Shown here piece after piece: positions 1 through 7,710 of a DNA stretch of 14,481 nt (position 1 is its first letter; the number at the start of each line of letters is the position of its first letter). This DNA comes from Mageeibacillus sp. UBA1243 (GTDB lineage Bacteria > Bacillota > Clostridia > UBA1212). The notes below the pieces were generated by a model. It worked only from the letters and a program-made list of their open reading frames with translations, had not been told where the DNA came from and searched no databases. Location of the stretch: assembly GCA_002308595.1 (NCBI GenBank), contig DBWH01000030.1, forward strand, positions 1 to 14,481, written 5' to 3'. A program made the translations under genes and the position numbers.

Positions 1-1199
1 ATACCGATCTCCGCGCCGAAGCCGAACTGGAATCCGTCGGTAAACCTTGTCGAGCAGTTCACGTAAACGCAAGCCGCGTCAACCTGTTTTTTGAACTTCT
101 CAGCATTCTCAAGGCTCTCGGTCACAATTGCCTCAGAGTGACCCGTTCCGTAGCGGTTGATATGCTCAATCGCCTCGTCAACGTCCTTCACAACCTTGAC
201 GGCAAGGATCAGATCGTTGTACTCGGTCTCATAGTCAAGCTCTTGTGCCTCTTCAACATCTTTTTTGCCTACAATTGCGATAGTTTTAGGGCAGCAGCGA
301 AGTGTCACGCCCTTCTCTCTCATCGCATCGCACACAACCGGCAGGAACGTAGGAGCGGCCTTTTCCGAAACGAGCAGCGTCTCCATTGAGTTGCACACCG
401 AAGGCCTCTGGACCTTGGCGTTAAGAGCGATATTGAGCGCTTTTTCCATGTCATAGCTGTCGTCAATGAACGTGTGGCAGTTGCCCTCGCCCGTCCTGAT
501 GACAGGAATTTTTGAATTGGCGGTAACGTTGTTTATAAGGCCTTTTCCGCCTCTCGGGATGAGCACGTCAACGTACTTCGTCATATCGAAAAGCTCGCTC
601 ACAAGTTCCCTCTCGGTGCGCTCGATAAGTATCACGGTATCCTCGGGAAGCCCTACCTCGGAAAGCGCCTCACGGATGCAGTTTGCAATCGCAGTATTTG
701 AATTCACGGCTTCCTTGCCGCCCCTCAGAATGACCGCATTGCCGGATTTGAGCGTGAGCGCAGAGCAGTCGCACGTTACGTTCGGTCTTGCCTCAAAGAT
801 GACGCCAATGACGCCGAGAGGCACCCTCTTCTTCACAATCTCCATGCCGTTAGGTCTCACGGTGCCCCAGAGCACCTCTCCTACGGGATCCGGCAGCGCC
901 GCGACCTGTCTCATGCCCTCGGCCATATCTTTGATTCTGGCCTCGGTCAGTCTCAGCCTGTCCACCATCTGCGGTCTTACACCGGTTTCGGCGGCTTTGC
1001 TGACGTCAACCGCATTGGCGTCTAAGATATACGAAGCCTTGGCAATAAGCTTGTCGGCAGCTTTCATCAAAGCCGCGTCTTTTACCGCGCTCGAAGCGCA
1101 GGCAATTGCAACGGATGCCTTCTTGGCCCTTTTGCAGATGCCTTCAATATACTGTCTGCCCTCGTTTGCTGCGGCAGCATTTTCTTTCTGATCAGTCAT
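1..1199 (-). CDS. proA: Gamma-glutamyl phosphate reductase (partial, C-terminus beyond the left edge)
   Basis: ProA reduces L-glutamyl-5-phosphate to glutamate semialdehyde with NADPH, the second step of proline synthesis in the cytoplasm. I translated the minus strand from the ATG at 1199-1197. It gives 399 open codons to the window edge with no stop; ProA is usually about 415 residues, so only some 15-20 residues should be missing. The aldehyde-dehydrogenase-type catalytic cysteine is seen in the motif QRPSVCN (Cys269). Other ProA hallmarks are FEARPNVTCDCSALTLKSGN early on, PRGGKGLI, TGEGNCH, and NCSTRFTDGFQFGFGAEIG near the edge. The start lies 11 bases after the proB stop, with GGTGAT four bases upstream as a ribosome binding site. 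proB and proA therefore form a translationally close pair. I see no frameshift. The identification is firm; whether anything follows in the same operon cannot be seen. Confidence 0.97.
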   Translation of the reverse strand, partial: MTDQKENAAAANEGRQYIEGICKRAKKASVAIACASSAVKDAALMKAADKLIAKASYILDANAVDVSKAAETGVRPQMVDRLRLTEARIKDMAEGMRQVAALPDPVGEVLWGTVRPNGMEIVKKRVPLGVIGVIFEARPNVTCDCSALTLKSGNAVILRGGKEAVNSNTAIANCIREALSEVGLPEDTVILIERTERELVSELFDMTKYVDVLIPRGGKGLINNVTANSKIPVIRTGEGNCHTFIDDSYDMEKALNIALNAKVQRPSVCNSMETLLVSEKAAPTFLPVVCDAMREKGVTLRCCPKTIAIVGKKDVEEAQELDYETEYNDLILAVKVVKDVDEAIEHINRYGTGHSEAIVTESLENAEKFKKQVDAACVYVNCSTRFTDGFQFGFGAEIG

Positions 1200-1210
1200 C
1201 TTTATCACCG

Positions 1211-2020
1211 TCATTTCTTTTCGGGGACGAACACAGTCCCTATCTCTTTGCCGTCAAGTATATCGTATACGATTTCGGGTTTCTCACCGTTGGCGATTAC
1301 CGCCCAGATTCCCGAAGCCGCCGCGAGTCTTGATGCGTGGACCTTGGTGAGCATTCCGCCGGTTCCGAGAGCCGTTCCGCTTCCGCCTGCGTTTTTCTCG
1401 ATTTTTTCCGAAAGATCCGTAATCGTGTGAAGCAGTATCGCGTCGTCGTACTCCTGCGGGTTCTTGTCGTAATAACCGTCGATATCCGAGAGTATCACAA
1501 GAAGATCAGCTTTCGTGAGCTGGGCAACTATAAACGAAAGATAGTCGTTGTCGCCGTACTTGATCTCGTCGACCGCCACGGTGTCGTTCTCGTTTACAAT
1601 CGGTACAACACCCATCGAGAGAAGCTCGTTAAAAGTGTTGATCGCATTCTGCCTTGACTCCTCGCCGTCCGTAACGTTCTTGGTGAGAAGCACCTGCGCC
1701 ACGGTCTGCGAAAACTCCGAGAAAAATCTCTCGTAAATATTCATGAGCATGAGCTGGCCGACAGCCGCCACAGCCTGTTTTCCGGAGAGCGTCGACGGTC
1801 TTCCCGGCAGCTTCAGCTTGTCAACGCCGATGCCTATCGCGCCCGAAGTCACGAGCACAACTTCCTTGCCCCTGTTCATCAGATCGCAGATGACCCTTGT
1901 GAGGTGTCCGATTCTGTTGAGGTTTACGTGTCCGTTGTCATAAGTAAGGCTTGTTGTGCCTATCTTGATAACTATTCTTTTCGCCTTGGAGATATCGCTT
2001 CTGTTTAAAATACCGTCCAT
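1211..2020 (-). CDS. proB: Glutamate 5-kinase, short form without PUA domain
   Basis: ProB phosphorylates L-glutamate with ATP to glutamyl-5-phosphate, the first and normally proline-inhibited step of proline synthesis, and passes the product to ProA. The 269 residues hold only the amino-acid-kinase fold: the phosphate-binding VIKIGTTS at 17-24, VTSGAIGIG at 57-65, NENDTV at 143-148 (Asp146 in the active site), the nucleotide-site motif ILSDIDGYYDKNP at 176-188, and GTGGMLTK at 219-226. Full-length enzymes such as that of E. coli have about 367 residues with a C-terminal PUA domain. That domain is absent here, as in some other bacteria, so this is not a truncation: the stop is followed at once by proA. 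The start has GGGAGG only two or three bases upstream, an unusually short spacing, but no other in-frame start fits the family. The preceding 72-base gap shows no T-box-like leader. Confidence 0.97.
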   Translation of the reverse strand: MDGILNRSDISKAKRIVIKIGTTSLTYDNGHVNLNRIGHLTRVICDLMNRGKEVVLVTSGAIGIGVDKLKLPGRPSTLSGKQAVAAVGQLMLMNIYERFFSEFSQTVAQVLLTKNVTDGEESRQNAINTFNELLSMGVVPIVNENDTVAVDEIKYGDNDYLSFIVAQLTKADLLVILSDIDGYYDKNPQEYDDAILLHTITDLSEKIEKNAGGSGTALGTGGMLTKVHASRLAAASGIWAVIANGEKPEIVYDILDGKEIGTVFVPEKK

Positions 2021-2092
2021 TTCCTCCCGGCTTCCTTTCTTTCATCATTTCACATTCAAGAACCGGTGATTTCCCGCAATTGTGCGTAAAAA

Positions 2093-2992
2093 TCACTGTC
2101 TTTTAAGCACCGTCGAATTCACAAGCCAGTCCGCAAATCCCTGTGCGATAAGTTCCTGGTATGAATCGGTCGCGAGCTTGTTGTCCTCTTCTTCGTTTGA
2201 CATGAATCCGCACTCGATTATGATTGACGGCGCCGTCGACCAGTTGAGTCCCGTATAAGAATCCGAGCTGTTGACGCGTCTTCTGACCGCATTCGTAGCG
2301 TTTACAAGGTACGTCAGCATCTCCTCCGCGAGCAACCGCTCGTAATCGCCAAGGGCTTTATACTCTGCCGTTCCGTCGCCCGTGCCTCTGATCCAAGCCT
2401 CGATACCTGACGTTGACGGGTTGTCGGCTCCGTTACAGTGAATTCTAAGCACAACGTCGCAGTTTGCGTCATTGCCGATTTGGGCTCTGTCTATGTTTGA
2501 AAGGTTAACGTTGTGGTCCTCTCTTGTCATGACTACTGTCGCACCGAGAGCCTCAAGTTTTGCCTTCATTTTGAGCGAAATCTGAAGCGTGACGATGTAT
2601 TCCGGCATGTTTGTGAACTTGCCGGCTGTTCCCGATGAAGTTTTGGTCTTCATCGTCTCGTTGTTGTATGAAGGATTCTTATCCTTTCCCCACGGGGCGC
2701 AAGGTTCTTTGTCCGTATTGGCTTTTCCCTGGTGACCCGGGTCAATTCCTATAATAAGTCCCGCAAGAGCAAGGCTCTGCGTAGGTTCCGGTTCGGGAGT
2801 CGGTGTGACTGTTTCGCCGCCTTCGGGAGTCGCGCTCTCATCGGGCGCCGCCGTTGCCGTAGCCTCTGCCGGAGTGTCGGGAGAAGACCTTCTCGGGGCC
2901 ATTATGACCTTGTCAACAAGTATGAGCATCCCGAGGAAAACAGCGATTGCAAGAAGCACCGCAAGTATAATAATCATTGCTTTTTTTGTCAT
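2093..2992 (-). CDS. Membrane-anchored N-acetylmuramoyl-L-alanine amidase (Amidase_3 family)
   Basis: This is a zinc amidase that cleaves the bond between N-acetylmuramic acid and L-alanine in peptidoglycan. Residues 5-27 are a hydrophobic N-terminal segment after MTKK, with no signal-peptidase motif, so it is probably a membrane anchor placing the enzyme outside the cell. Residues 37-72 are a Pro/Thr/Glu/Ala-rich linker. The catalytic domain starts at about 79 with IIGIDPGHQG. Zinc ligands are His87, Glu131 (MPEYIV) and His185 (RIHCNG), and the catalytic Glu is Glu260 (IIIECGFMSN). Between the first two ligands lies a 40-residue loop rich in Lys, Asn and Thr. The start has GGAGG eight bases upstream. 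It lies 45 bases after trmFO and 72 bases before proB, with no terminator in either gap, so cotranscription is likely. It may serve in cell separation or sporulation; the sequence does not decide. No SPOR or SH3 wall-binding domain is seen. Confidence 0.92.
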   Translation of the reverse strand: MTKKAMIIILAVLLAIAVFLGMLILVDKVIMAPRRSSPDTPAEATATAAPDESATPEGGETVTPTPEPEPTQSLALAGLIIGIDPGHQGKANTDKEPCAPWGKDKNPSYNNETMKTKTSSGTAGKFTNMPEYIVTLQISLKMKAKLEALGATVVMTREDHNVNLSNIDRAQIGNDANCDVVLRIHCNGADNPSTSGIEAWIRGTGDGTAEYKALGDYERLLAEEMLTYLVNATNAVRRRVNSSDSYTGLNWSTAPSIIIECGFMSNEEEDNKLATDSYQELIAQGFADWLVNSTVLKRQ

Positions 2993-3037
2993 AAGTAAAA
3001 CCTCCGTAACGCCGCGGGGCCGATCATGCCCTGCCGC

Positions 3038-4369
3038 TCAAATATTCTTTTCCGAAATGAACTGTTCCAGAGTCCTGAGAGAGTTCTCGGCAACAAGTCT
3101 TTTTTTCGCGGCCTTGTCGCGCGTTTTTACATTGGCGGCAGTCGACGAATCAACTATCCCGAAATTCGCTCCCATTGGCTGAAAATCTTTTCCGCCGTAG
3201 TTTGCCGCATAATTTGCAAGCGCTCCGATAACCGTCGAAACGGGGAAAATCGCGGGCTCCTCGCCAAGGACCTCCCTCGCGCAGTTAATGCCTGCAACGA
3301 TACCCGAAGAAGCCGATTCCATGTACCCCTCAACGCCCGTAATCTGGCCTGCGAAGTAGATTGCCGTTTTTTTCGATTCTGTGAGCCTGTAGGCCGCGTT
3401 TAAGATGCCGGGAGACTTGATATACGTGTTCCTGTGCATCACGCCGTATCTTGCGTATTCCGCGTTCTCAAGGCCCGGAATCATTCCGAACACGCGCCTC
3501 TGCTCAGGGAACTTGAGCCTCGTTTGGAAGCCGACAATGTTAAACAGCGTTCCGTCCTTATCGTCCTGTCGGAGCTGCACTACCGCGTACGGCCTTGTCC
3601 CGTCCGGATTCTGAAGCCCCACAGGTTTCAGCGGGCCGAATTTCAGCGTGTCGCGCCCTCTTTTAGCCATCTCCTCGACGGGCATGCACCCCTCGTAAAG
3701 ATGTATCGAATCAAACTCCTCAACCTCGGCAGTCTCTGCGCTCACGAGCGCATCGTAGAAAGCGTAATACTCGTCCTTTGTCATCGGACAGTTTATGTAG
3801 TCCGCCGTGCCCTTCCCGTACCTTGCCGCCTTGAACGTTTTTTCGGTGTCCACAGACTCTGCATATACGATCGGCGCCGCCGCGTCAAAGAATTTCAGAC
3901 CTTCTTTACCTGTGATACCGCCAATGTCACCCGCAAGACTTTCGGAAGTCAGCGGCCCCGTCGCGATGATCACTGCGTCGCAGGGAGGAAGCTCAGAGAT
4001 GCTCTTAACCTCTTCTCTTATGACTTTTATGTTTTCGATCGACTCGATTTTTTCGGTGATGAGCTTTGAAAAAGTGTCCCTGTCAACGGCAAGCGCCTGA
4101 CCCGCGGGAACCTTCGACATAAGAGCCGCTTCTACGCACACCGAGCCCAAAACACGCATTTCTTCCTTAAGAAGCCCCGAAGCGTTCTCGATGCTCATCG
4201 CCTTCAGCGAATTTGAGCACACAAGCTCCGCGAACCCCGGATTGCTGTGAGCGGGCGAGTACCTGCCCGGTTTCATCTCATACAGATTGACGGCAACGCC
4301 TCTCTCTGCAAGCTTGACCGCAGCCTCGCACCCGGCAAGCCCTGCGCCTATAACACAGACTTCAGCCAT
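3038..4369 (-). CDS. trmFO: Methylenetetrahydrofolate-tRNA (uracil-5-)-methyltransferase TrmFO
   Basis: TrmFO (old name Gid) uses 5,10-methylenetetrahydrofolate and FAD to methylate U54 in the T-loop of tRNA, a route typical of Firmicutes and several other phyla in place of SAM-dependent TrmA. The 443-residue length matches the family. Seen motifs are the dinucleotide-binding GAGLAGCEAA at 8-17, YEMKPGRYSPAHSNPGFAEL at 30-49, Cys51 in LVCSNS, and Cys228 in EGCMPVEEMAKRG. These two cysteines correspond to the pair (Cys53 and Cys226 in B. subtilis) implicated in catalysis. The C-terminal region holds GQITGVEGYMESASSG and NFGIVDS. The ATG overlaps the topA stop by eight bases (ATGGCTGA), so the two are probably translationally coupled; GGGGAG inside topA is the likely ribosome binding site. 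topA-trmFO adjacency is common in Firmicutes. Confidence 0.97.
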   Translation of the reverse strand: MAEVCVIGAGLAGCEAAVKLAERGVAVNLYEMKPGRYSPAHSNPGFAELVCSNSLKAMSIENASGLLKEEMRVLGSVCVEAALMSKVPAGQALAVDRDTFSKLITEKIESIENIKVIREEVKSISELPPCDAVIIATGPLTSESLAGDIGGITGKEGLKFFDAAAPIVYAESVDTEKTFKAARYGKGTADYINCPMTKDEYYAFYDALVSAETAEVEEFDSIHLYEGCMPVEEMAKRGRDTLKFGPLKPVGLQNPDGTRPYAVVQLRQDDKDGTLFNIVGFQTRLKFPEQRRVFGMIPGLENAEYARYGVMHRNTYIKSPGILNAAYRLTESKKTAIYFAGQITGVEGYMESASSGIVAGINCAREVLGEEPAIFPVSTVIGALANYAANYGGKDFQPMGANFGIVDSSTAANVKTRDKAAKKRLVAENSLRTLEQFISEKNI

Positions 4370-6482
4370 TTTCAGCGCTCTCCCCGCCGCCCTTTTTCTC
4401 GGCTGACGGCACGTATCCGCAATCCTGATTGCTGCAGGCTATAAAACGTCTTCCGTTGCGGCTCTTCTTATACACAAGGTATTTGCCGCACTTCGGGCAG
4501 TTTTTGCCTGTCGGCTCGTAAGCCGAAGCAAATTTGCACTCCGGGTAGCCGGAGCAGGATATGAACTGTCTGCCTTTCGCGGAATTCTTGTAAACAAGCG
4601 GCTTTCCGCACTCCGGGCAAGCCTTTCCGACTTCCTTGGCGATAGGAATTATGTTCTTGCACGCCGGGTAGCCCGAGCATCCCAGGAACTCGCCAAACTT
4701 GCTCTTGCGGTAAACCATCGGCTTTCCGCATATATCGCAAACCTTGTCGCTCGTCTTTACGGGCTGTTTGACCTTCTCAATCTTCTTGTCTGCCTCTTCC
4801 AGTTCCTTCGAAAATGGTCCGTAGAAATCGGCAAGCACCTTCTGCCAGTCGTTTTCGCCCGCCGCGATCGAGTCGAGGCTGTCCTCCATCCCGGCCGTGA
4901 ACTTGACGTCAACAATCTCCGGGAAAGCCTTTTTCATTATGCCGGTGACTATGATTCCGACCTCAGTCGGGTAAAGAGTCTTCTTTTCGACCCTCACGTA
5001 CTCTCTGCTGACAATCGTCGAAATGATCGTGGCGTACGTGCTCGGCCTTCCGATTCCCAGGTCCTCAAGAGCTTTTACGAGAGATCCCTCGTTATACCTT
5101 GGCGGCGGCTGTGTGAAGTGCTGCTCGGGTTTTACTATCTCGGGCATTGCCTTCTCACCAGTTTCAAGAGCCGGGATTTTGGGCGAAGCATTGCCCTCGC
5201 TGTCCTTTTCCTCTCCGGAGTCGTATTCGGCGCCGAAGCCTTTAAACTTCACAACCGAACCCGAAGCCTTGAACGTGTTGTCGTCACAGTCGAGAGTCAC
5301 AACTGTCTGCGAGAGAACCATGTCTGCCATCTGCGAGGCGATGAACCTGTCAAAGATGAGCTTGTAGAGCTTGTAAAGTTCCGGTTTGAGAGACGGCTTC
5401 AGCATCTCGGGAGTCATCTCGATGTGTGCCGGGCGGATTGCCTCGTGTGCGTCCTGCGCGCTGCTCTTGTTCTTGTAATATCTCTTCTTGGCGGGCAGGT
5501 ACTTCGGTCCGAACTTGCTCTGGATGTAATTCCTTGCCGCGTCTATTGCGCTCTCAGACACGCGTACGGAGTCCGTTCTGATATAGGTGATAAGACCCGT
5601 AAGTCCTGCTCCCTCGATGTTTACGCCCTCATAGAGCGCCTGTGCAAGCTGCATGGTCTTGCTCGGAGCATAGCCAAGCTTATGCGCGCAGTCCTGCTGG
5701 AGCGTACTTGTCGTAAACGCCGGATACGGAGACTGTTTCTTCTCGGTCTTTTTTACGTCCGTAACAGTGAAAAGTCTGTCCTTGACGGATTTCTCAATCT
5801 CGCGCGCCTCAGCCTCAGTCTTAAGATCTACTTTTTTGCCTTTTTTTCCGTAAAAAGCGGCTTTGAAGGAAGCTTCTCTGTTGTTCTCCGGGTGAAGTAT
5901 CGCGTCAACCGTCCAATACTCCTTCGGAACAAACTTCTCGATTTCCTCTTCCCTGTCGCAGATGAGCCTTGTCGCAACCGACTGAACCCTTCCGGCACTC
6001 AGGTTGTTCTTAAACTTCTTCCAGAGGATAGGGCTTATCTGGTAGCCGACCAGTCTGTCGAGCACGCGCCTCGCCTGATACGAATCGACAAGCTGCTTGT
6101 CAATCTTTCTCGGCGCCGCCATTCCTTCCGTTATACCTTTTTCTGTAATCTCGTTAAACGTTACTCTGTAAACGGGCGTGTCCGTAAGCTTGAGCACGTA
6201 TTCAAGATGCCATGCAATTGCCTCTCCTTCGCGGTCAGGGTCCGATGCAAGGTAAACTGCGTCAGCTTCCTTGGCGAGATTCTTCAGACTGTTTATAACA
6301 GTGATCTTGTCGCGCAGGTTCACGTATACGGGTTCAAACGAATCCTTGTTGATTTTTACACCGAGCATTGTTCCCGGCAGGTCCCTTACGTGGCCCTTTG
6401 ACGCAACTACTTTGTAATCACTTCCGAGAATTCTTCCGACTGTAACCGCCTTTGTAGGCGACTCCAAGATAACTAATTTCAT
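4362..6482 (-). CDS. topA: DNA topoisomerase I (type IA) with three C-terminal zinc ribbons
   Basis: TopA relaxes negative supercoils by transient cleavage of one strand through a tyrosine link. With the start chosen here the product has 706 residues. The frame stays open for 36 more codons to 6590, but the family begins with MKLVILESPTKA and GGAAGGAAG lies just upstream of this ATG; the longer form would also start inside the -35 box. The TOPRIM domain holds VILESPTK and YLASDPDREGEA (Asp81 and Asp83). The nucleophile is Tyr300 in GLITYIRTDS. Other markers are LSAGRVQSVATRLI and GRPSTYATI. The last 130 residues contain three four-cysteine ribbons, CDICGKP...CSGYPAC, CPECGKP...CSGYPEC and CPKCGKY...CSNQDC, which bind ssDNA or RNA polymerase in this family. 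The gene overlaps trmFO by eight bases and has its own promoter. Confidence 0.98.
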   Translation of the reverse strand: MKLVILESPTKAVTVGRILGSDYKVVASKGHVRDLPGTMLGVKINKDSFEPVYVNLRDKITVINSLKNLAKEADAVYLASDPDREGEAIAWHLEYVLKLTDTPVYRVTFNEITEKGITEGMAAPRKIDKQLVDSYQARRVLDRLVGYQISPILWKKFKNNLSAGRVQSVATRLICDREEEIEKFVPKEYWTVDAILHPENNREASFKAAFYGKKGKKVDLKTEAEAREIEKSVKDRLFTVTDVKKTEKKQSPYPAFTTSTLQQDCAHKLGYAPSKTMQLAQALYEGVNIEGAGLTGLITYIRTDSVRVSESAIDAARNYIQSKFGPKYLPAKKRYYKNKSSAQDAHEAIRPAHIEMTPEMLKPSLKPELYKLYKLIFDRFIASQMADMVLSQTVVTLDCDDNTFKASGSVVKFKGFGAEYDSGEEKDSEGNASPKIPALETGEKAMPEIVKPEQHFTQPPPRYNEGSLVKALEDLGIGRPSTYATIISTIVSREYVRVEKKTLYPTEVGIIVTGIMKKAFPEIVDVKFTAGMEDSLDSIAAGENDWQKVLADFYGPFSKELEEADKKIEKVKQPVKTSDKVCDICGKPMVYRKSKFGEFLGCSGYPACKNIIPIAKEVGKACPECGKPLVYKNSAKGRQFISCSGYPECKFASAYEPTGKNCPKCGKYLVYKKSRNGRRFIACSNQDCGYVPSAEKKGGGESAENG

Positions 6483-6493
6483 CAACTGAGTCT

Positions 6494-6508
6494 TCCTTCC
6501 GTGAAGGA
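6494..6508 (-). promoter_or_regulatory. Hairpin covering the topA ribosome binding site
   Basis: On the minus strand TCCTTC (6508-6503), loop ACG and GAAGGA (6499-6494) can form a perfect six-base-pair hairpin. The 3' arm is the purine-rich Shine-Dalgarno-like sequence that precedes the topA ATG by 11 bases. Folding would hide the site from the ribosome. The structure is seen directly; a regulatory role is inference. Confidence 0.45.
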
Positions 6509-6534
6509 CACCGCCAATGCAGCGAGCCTTCATT

Positions 6535-6554
6535 TTGCGCACTGCCGTGCACAA
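6535..6554 (-). promoter_or_regulatory. Stable hairpin at the predicted 5' end of the topA transcript
   Basis: On the minus strand TTGTGCAC (6554-6547), loop GGCA and GTGCGCAA (6542-6535) pair over eight positions with one U-G wobble. The predicted start of the topA transcript is near 6555, so the RNA would begin almost directly with this stem. Terminal stems of this kind are known to protect mRNA from 5'-end-dependent decay; that role here is inference. Confidence 0.5.
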
Positions 6555-6561
6555 TCCTAAA

Positions 6562-6590
6562 TATATAAATAAAAATACTTCTCTTGTCAA
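6562..6590 (-). promoter_or_regulatory. SigA-type promoter of topA
   Basis: The -35 box TTGACA (6590-6585) is perfect. At a 17-base spacer lies TATATA (6567-6562); at 19 bases lies TATATT (6565-6560), a better -10 box with a worse spacer. The flanking sequence is very A/T-rich. It sits in the 121-base gap between dprA and topA and would allow topA-trmFO expression apart from comM-dprA. The -10 is ambiguous, so strength cannot be judged. Confidence 0.7.
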
Positions 6591-6603
6591 GCGAAATTAG
6601 TTC

Positions 6604-7710
6604 TCATTTAGCGCAAAATTTACCTCCGATGTCCTTTTTGACAAAACCGAATATCTCAAGAGCCGACAGCGCCCGCTTGATTTCCTGGCTTTTTATGCCC
6701 GTCTCAAAAGCAATCTCATCCTCGTCCGCCTCCCTGTTCTTTCTGATAAACGAAAGCACCTTCAGCTGATTCTGATCAAGCGCCTCCGGCATCAGATACG
6801 GTTCGTTTTTCCTCTCTTCGGGTTCAAAACCAAGCGCAAGAAGTATATCCGCATGACTTGTCACACACATCGCGCCGTCCTTTATCATGTCGTTGCACCC
6901 CGCCCCTTCGACAGAGTCAATTCTGTGCGGCATTACAAGAAGGTCCCGCCCCGCATTCAGGGCGCAGTTGGCTGTGATTTGTGCGCCGGAAGAAGCACCC
7001 GCCTCCGCCACGAAAGTCGCCTCTGCGATACCCGCAATGATTCTGTTCCTCGCGGGAAAATAGTTCTTAAGCGGCTGTGTCCCCGGTATCTGCTCGCTTA
7101 TTATAACACCGGCTTCTTTAATTTTGTTGTAAAGCCCCCTGTTTTCCTCAGGGTAAACAACGTCTGTTCCGGATGCGAGCACGGCAGCTGTAAACATACC
7201 GGCATCAAGCGCAGCCCTGTGCGCCGCAGCGTCAATACCGCGCGCCATACCGCTGACAATGCATATATTCTTCCCTTTCAGCCCAGTCACAAGCTTTGAG
7301 CACATTTCTCGCCCGTAATAGGTGCATTTTCTCGACCCGACCACGGCAAGCCTCGACTTTGACCTGTTGATTTTCCCTATATTTCCCTCGTAAAAGAGAA
7401 TTGCCGGGCTCACCTGCGTTTCCCTCAAAAGCTCCGGGTAGTCCTCGTCGTCCCTGCAGACCACGCCAATGCCACTCTCCGAAACCTTCTTCATGACCCA
7501 AAGCGATACCTTCATGATTTCTTTCGGGTCACACTTTTCAAGGTTCTTTTCGCTTATGAAAGATGTGTAGTCAATCTCGTCCTTCACCGCGGCGTTCCAC
7601 ACGCCCTCCGCGCCGCCGAATTTTGCTTTAAGATCCTCCTGTGTGAACTCATTGCCCCTCGTTATGCGGTTCAGCCAGTAATATGCCGCATACCTGTTTA
7701 CGTCAATCAT
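6604..7710 (-). CDS. dprA: DNA processing protein DprA/Smf
   Basis: DprA binds incoming single-stranded DNA during natural transformation and loads RecA onto it; it is also kept in many bacteria not known to be competent. The 368 residues show an N-terminal helical region (about 1-100), the Rossmann-like DprA core with AVVGSRKCTYYG at 122-133, SGMARGIDAAAHRAAL at 153-168, GTDVVYPEEN at 181-190 and FPARNRIIAG at 218-227, and a C-terminal winged-helix domain at about 311-368. One departure is seen: the usual V/MPG after the GR motif reads MPHRIDSVEGAGCN, with His262 at or next to the normally conserved Gly. The start overlaps the comM stop by four bases (ATGA), with GGGGGTG upstream, so the two genes are coupled. 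The neighbours comM and topA are typical partners. Confidence 0.96.
   Translation of the reverse strand: MIDVNRYAAYYWLNRITRGNEFTQEDLKAKFGGAEGVWNAAVKDEIDYTSFISEKNLEKCDPKEIMKVSLWVMKKVSESGIGVVCRDDEDYPELLRETQVSPAILFYEGNIGKINRSKSRLAVVGSRKCTYYGREMCSKLVTGLKGKNICIVSGMARGIDAAAHRAALDAGMFTAAVLASGTDVVYPEENRGLYNKIKEAGVIISEQIPGTQPLKNYFPARNRIIAGIAEATFVAEAGASSGAQITANCALNAGRDLLVMPHRIDSVEGAGCNDMIKDGAMCVTSHADILLALGFEPEERKNEPYLMPEALDQNQLKVLSFIRKNREADEDEIAFETGIKSQEIKRALSALEIFGFVKKDIGGKFCAK

Noticed and set aside
466..1191. Plus-strand open frame of 241 codons
   Set aside because: It is antisense to proA, and its Ser/Ala/Leu-rich text is a mirror of ProA codons. No ribosome binding site or family match is seen.
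2021..2092. Possible proline T-box before proBA
   Set aside because: The gap is only 72 bases, too short for a T-box leader, and no T-box consensus or terminator is seen.
2066..2096. Inverted repeat GTGATTT/AAATCAC at the amidase stop as a terminator
   Set aside because: The loop is 17 bases, the stem is A/T-rich and no T-run follows on the minus strand.
3434..4069. Plus-strand open frame of 211 codons
   Set aside because: It is antisense to trmFO and shows no domain; the opposite strand is clearly the coding one.
5118..6401. Long open frame of 427 codons on the plus strand
   Set aside because: It lies fully antisense to topA, whose protein has all family motifs. The translated text has no recognisable domain and is rich in residues expected from reading codons in reverse.
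6483..6590. N-terminal extension of TopA by 36 residues
   Set aside because: The first codon lies in the -35 box of the likely promoter, the extension resembles no TopA, and a ribosome binding site precedes the 6482 ATG.
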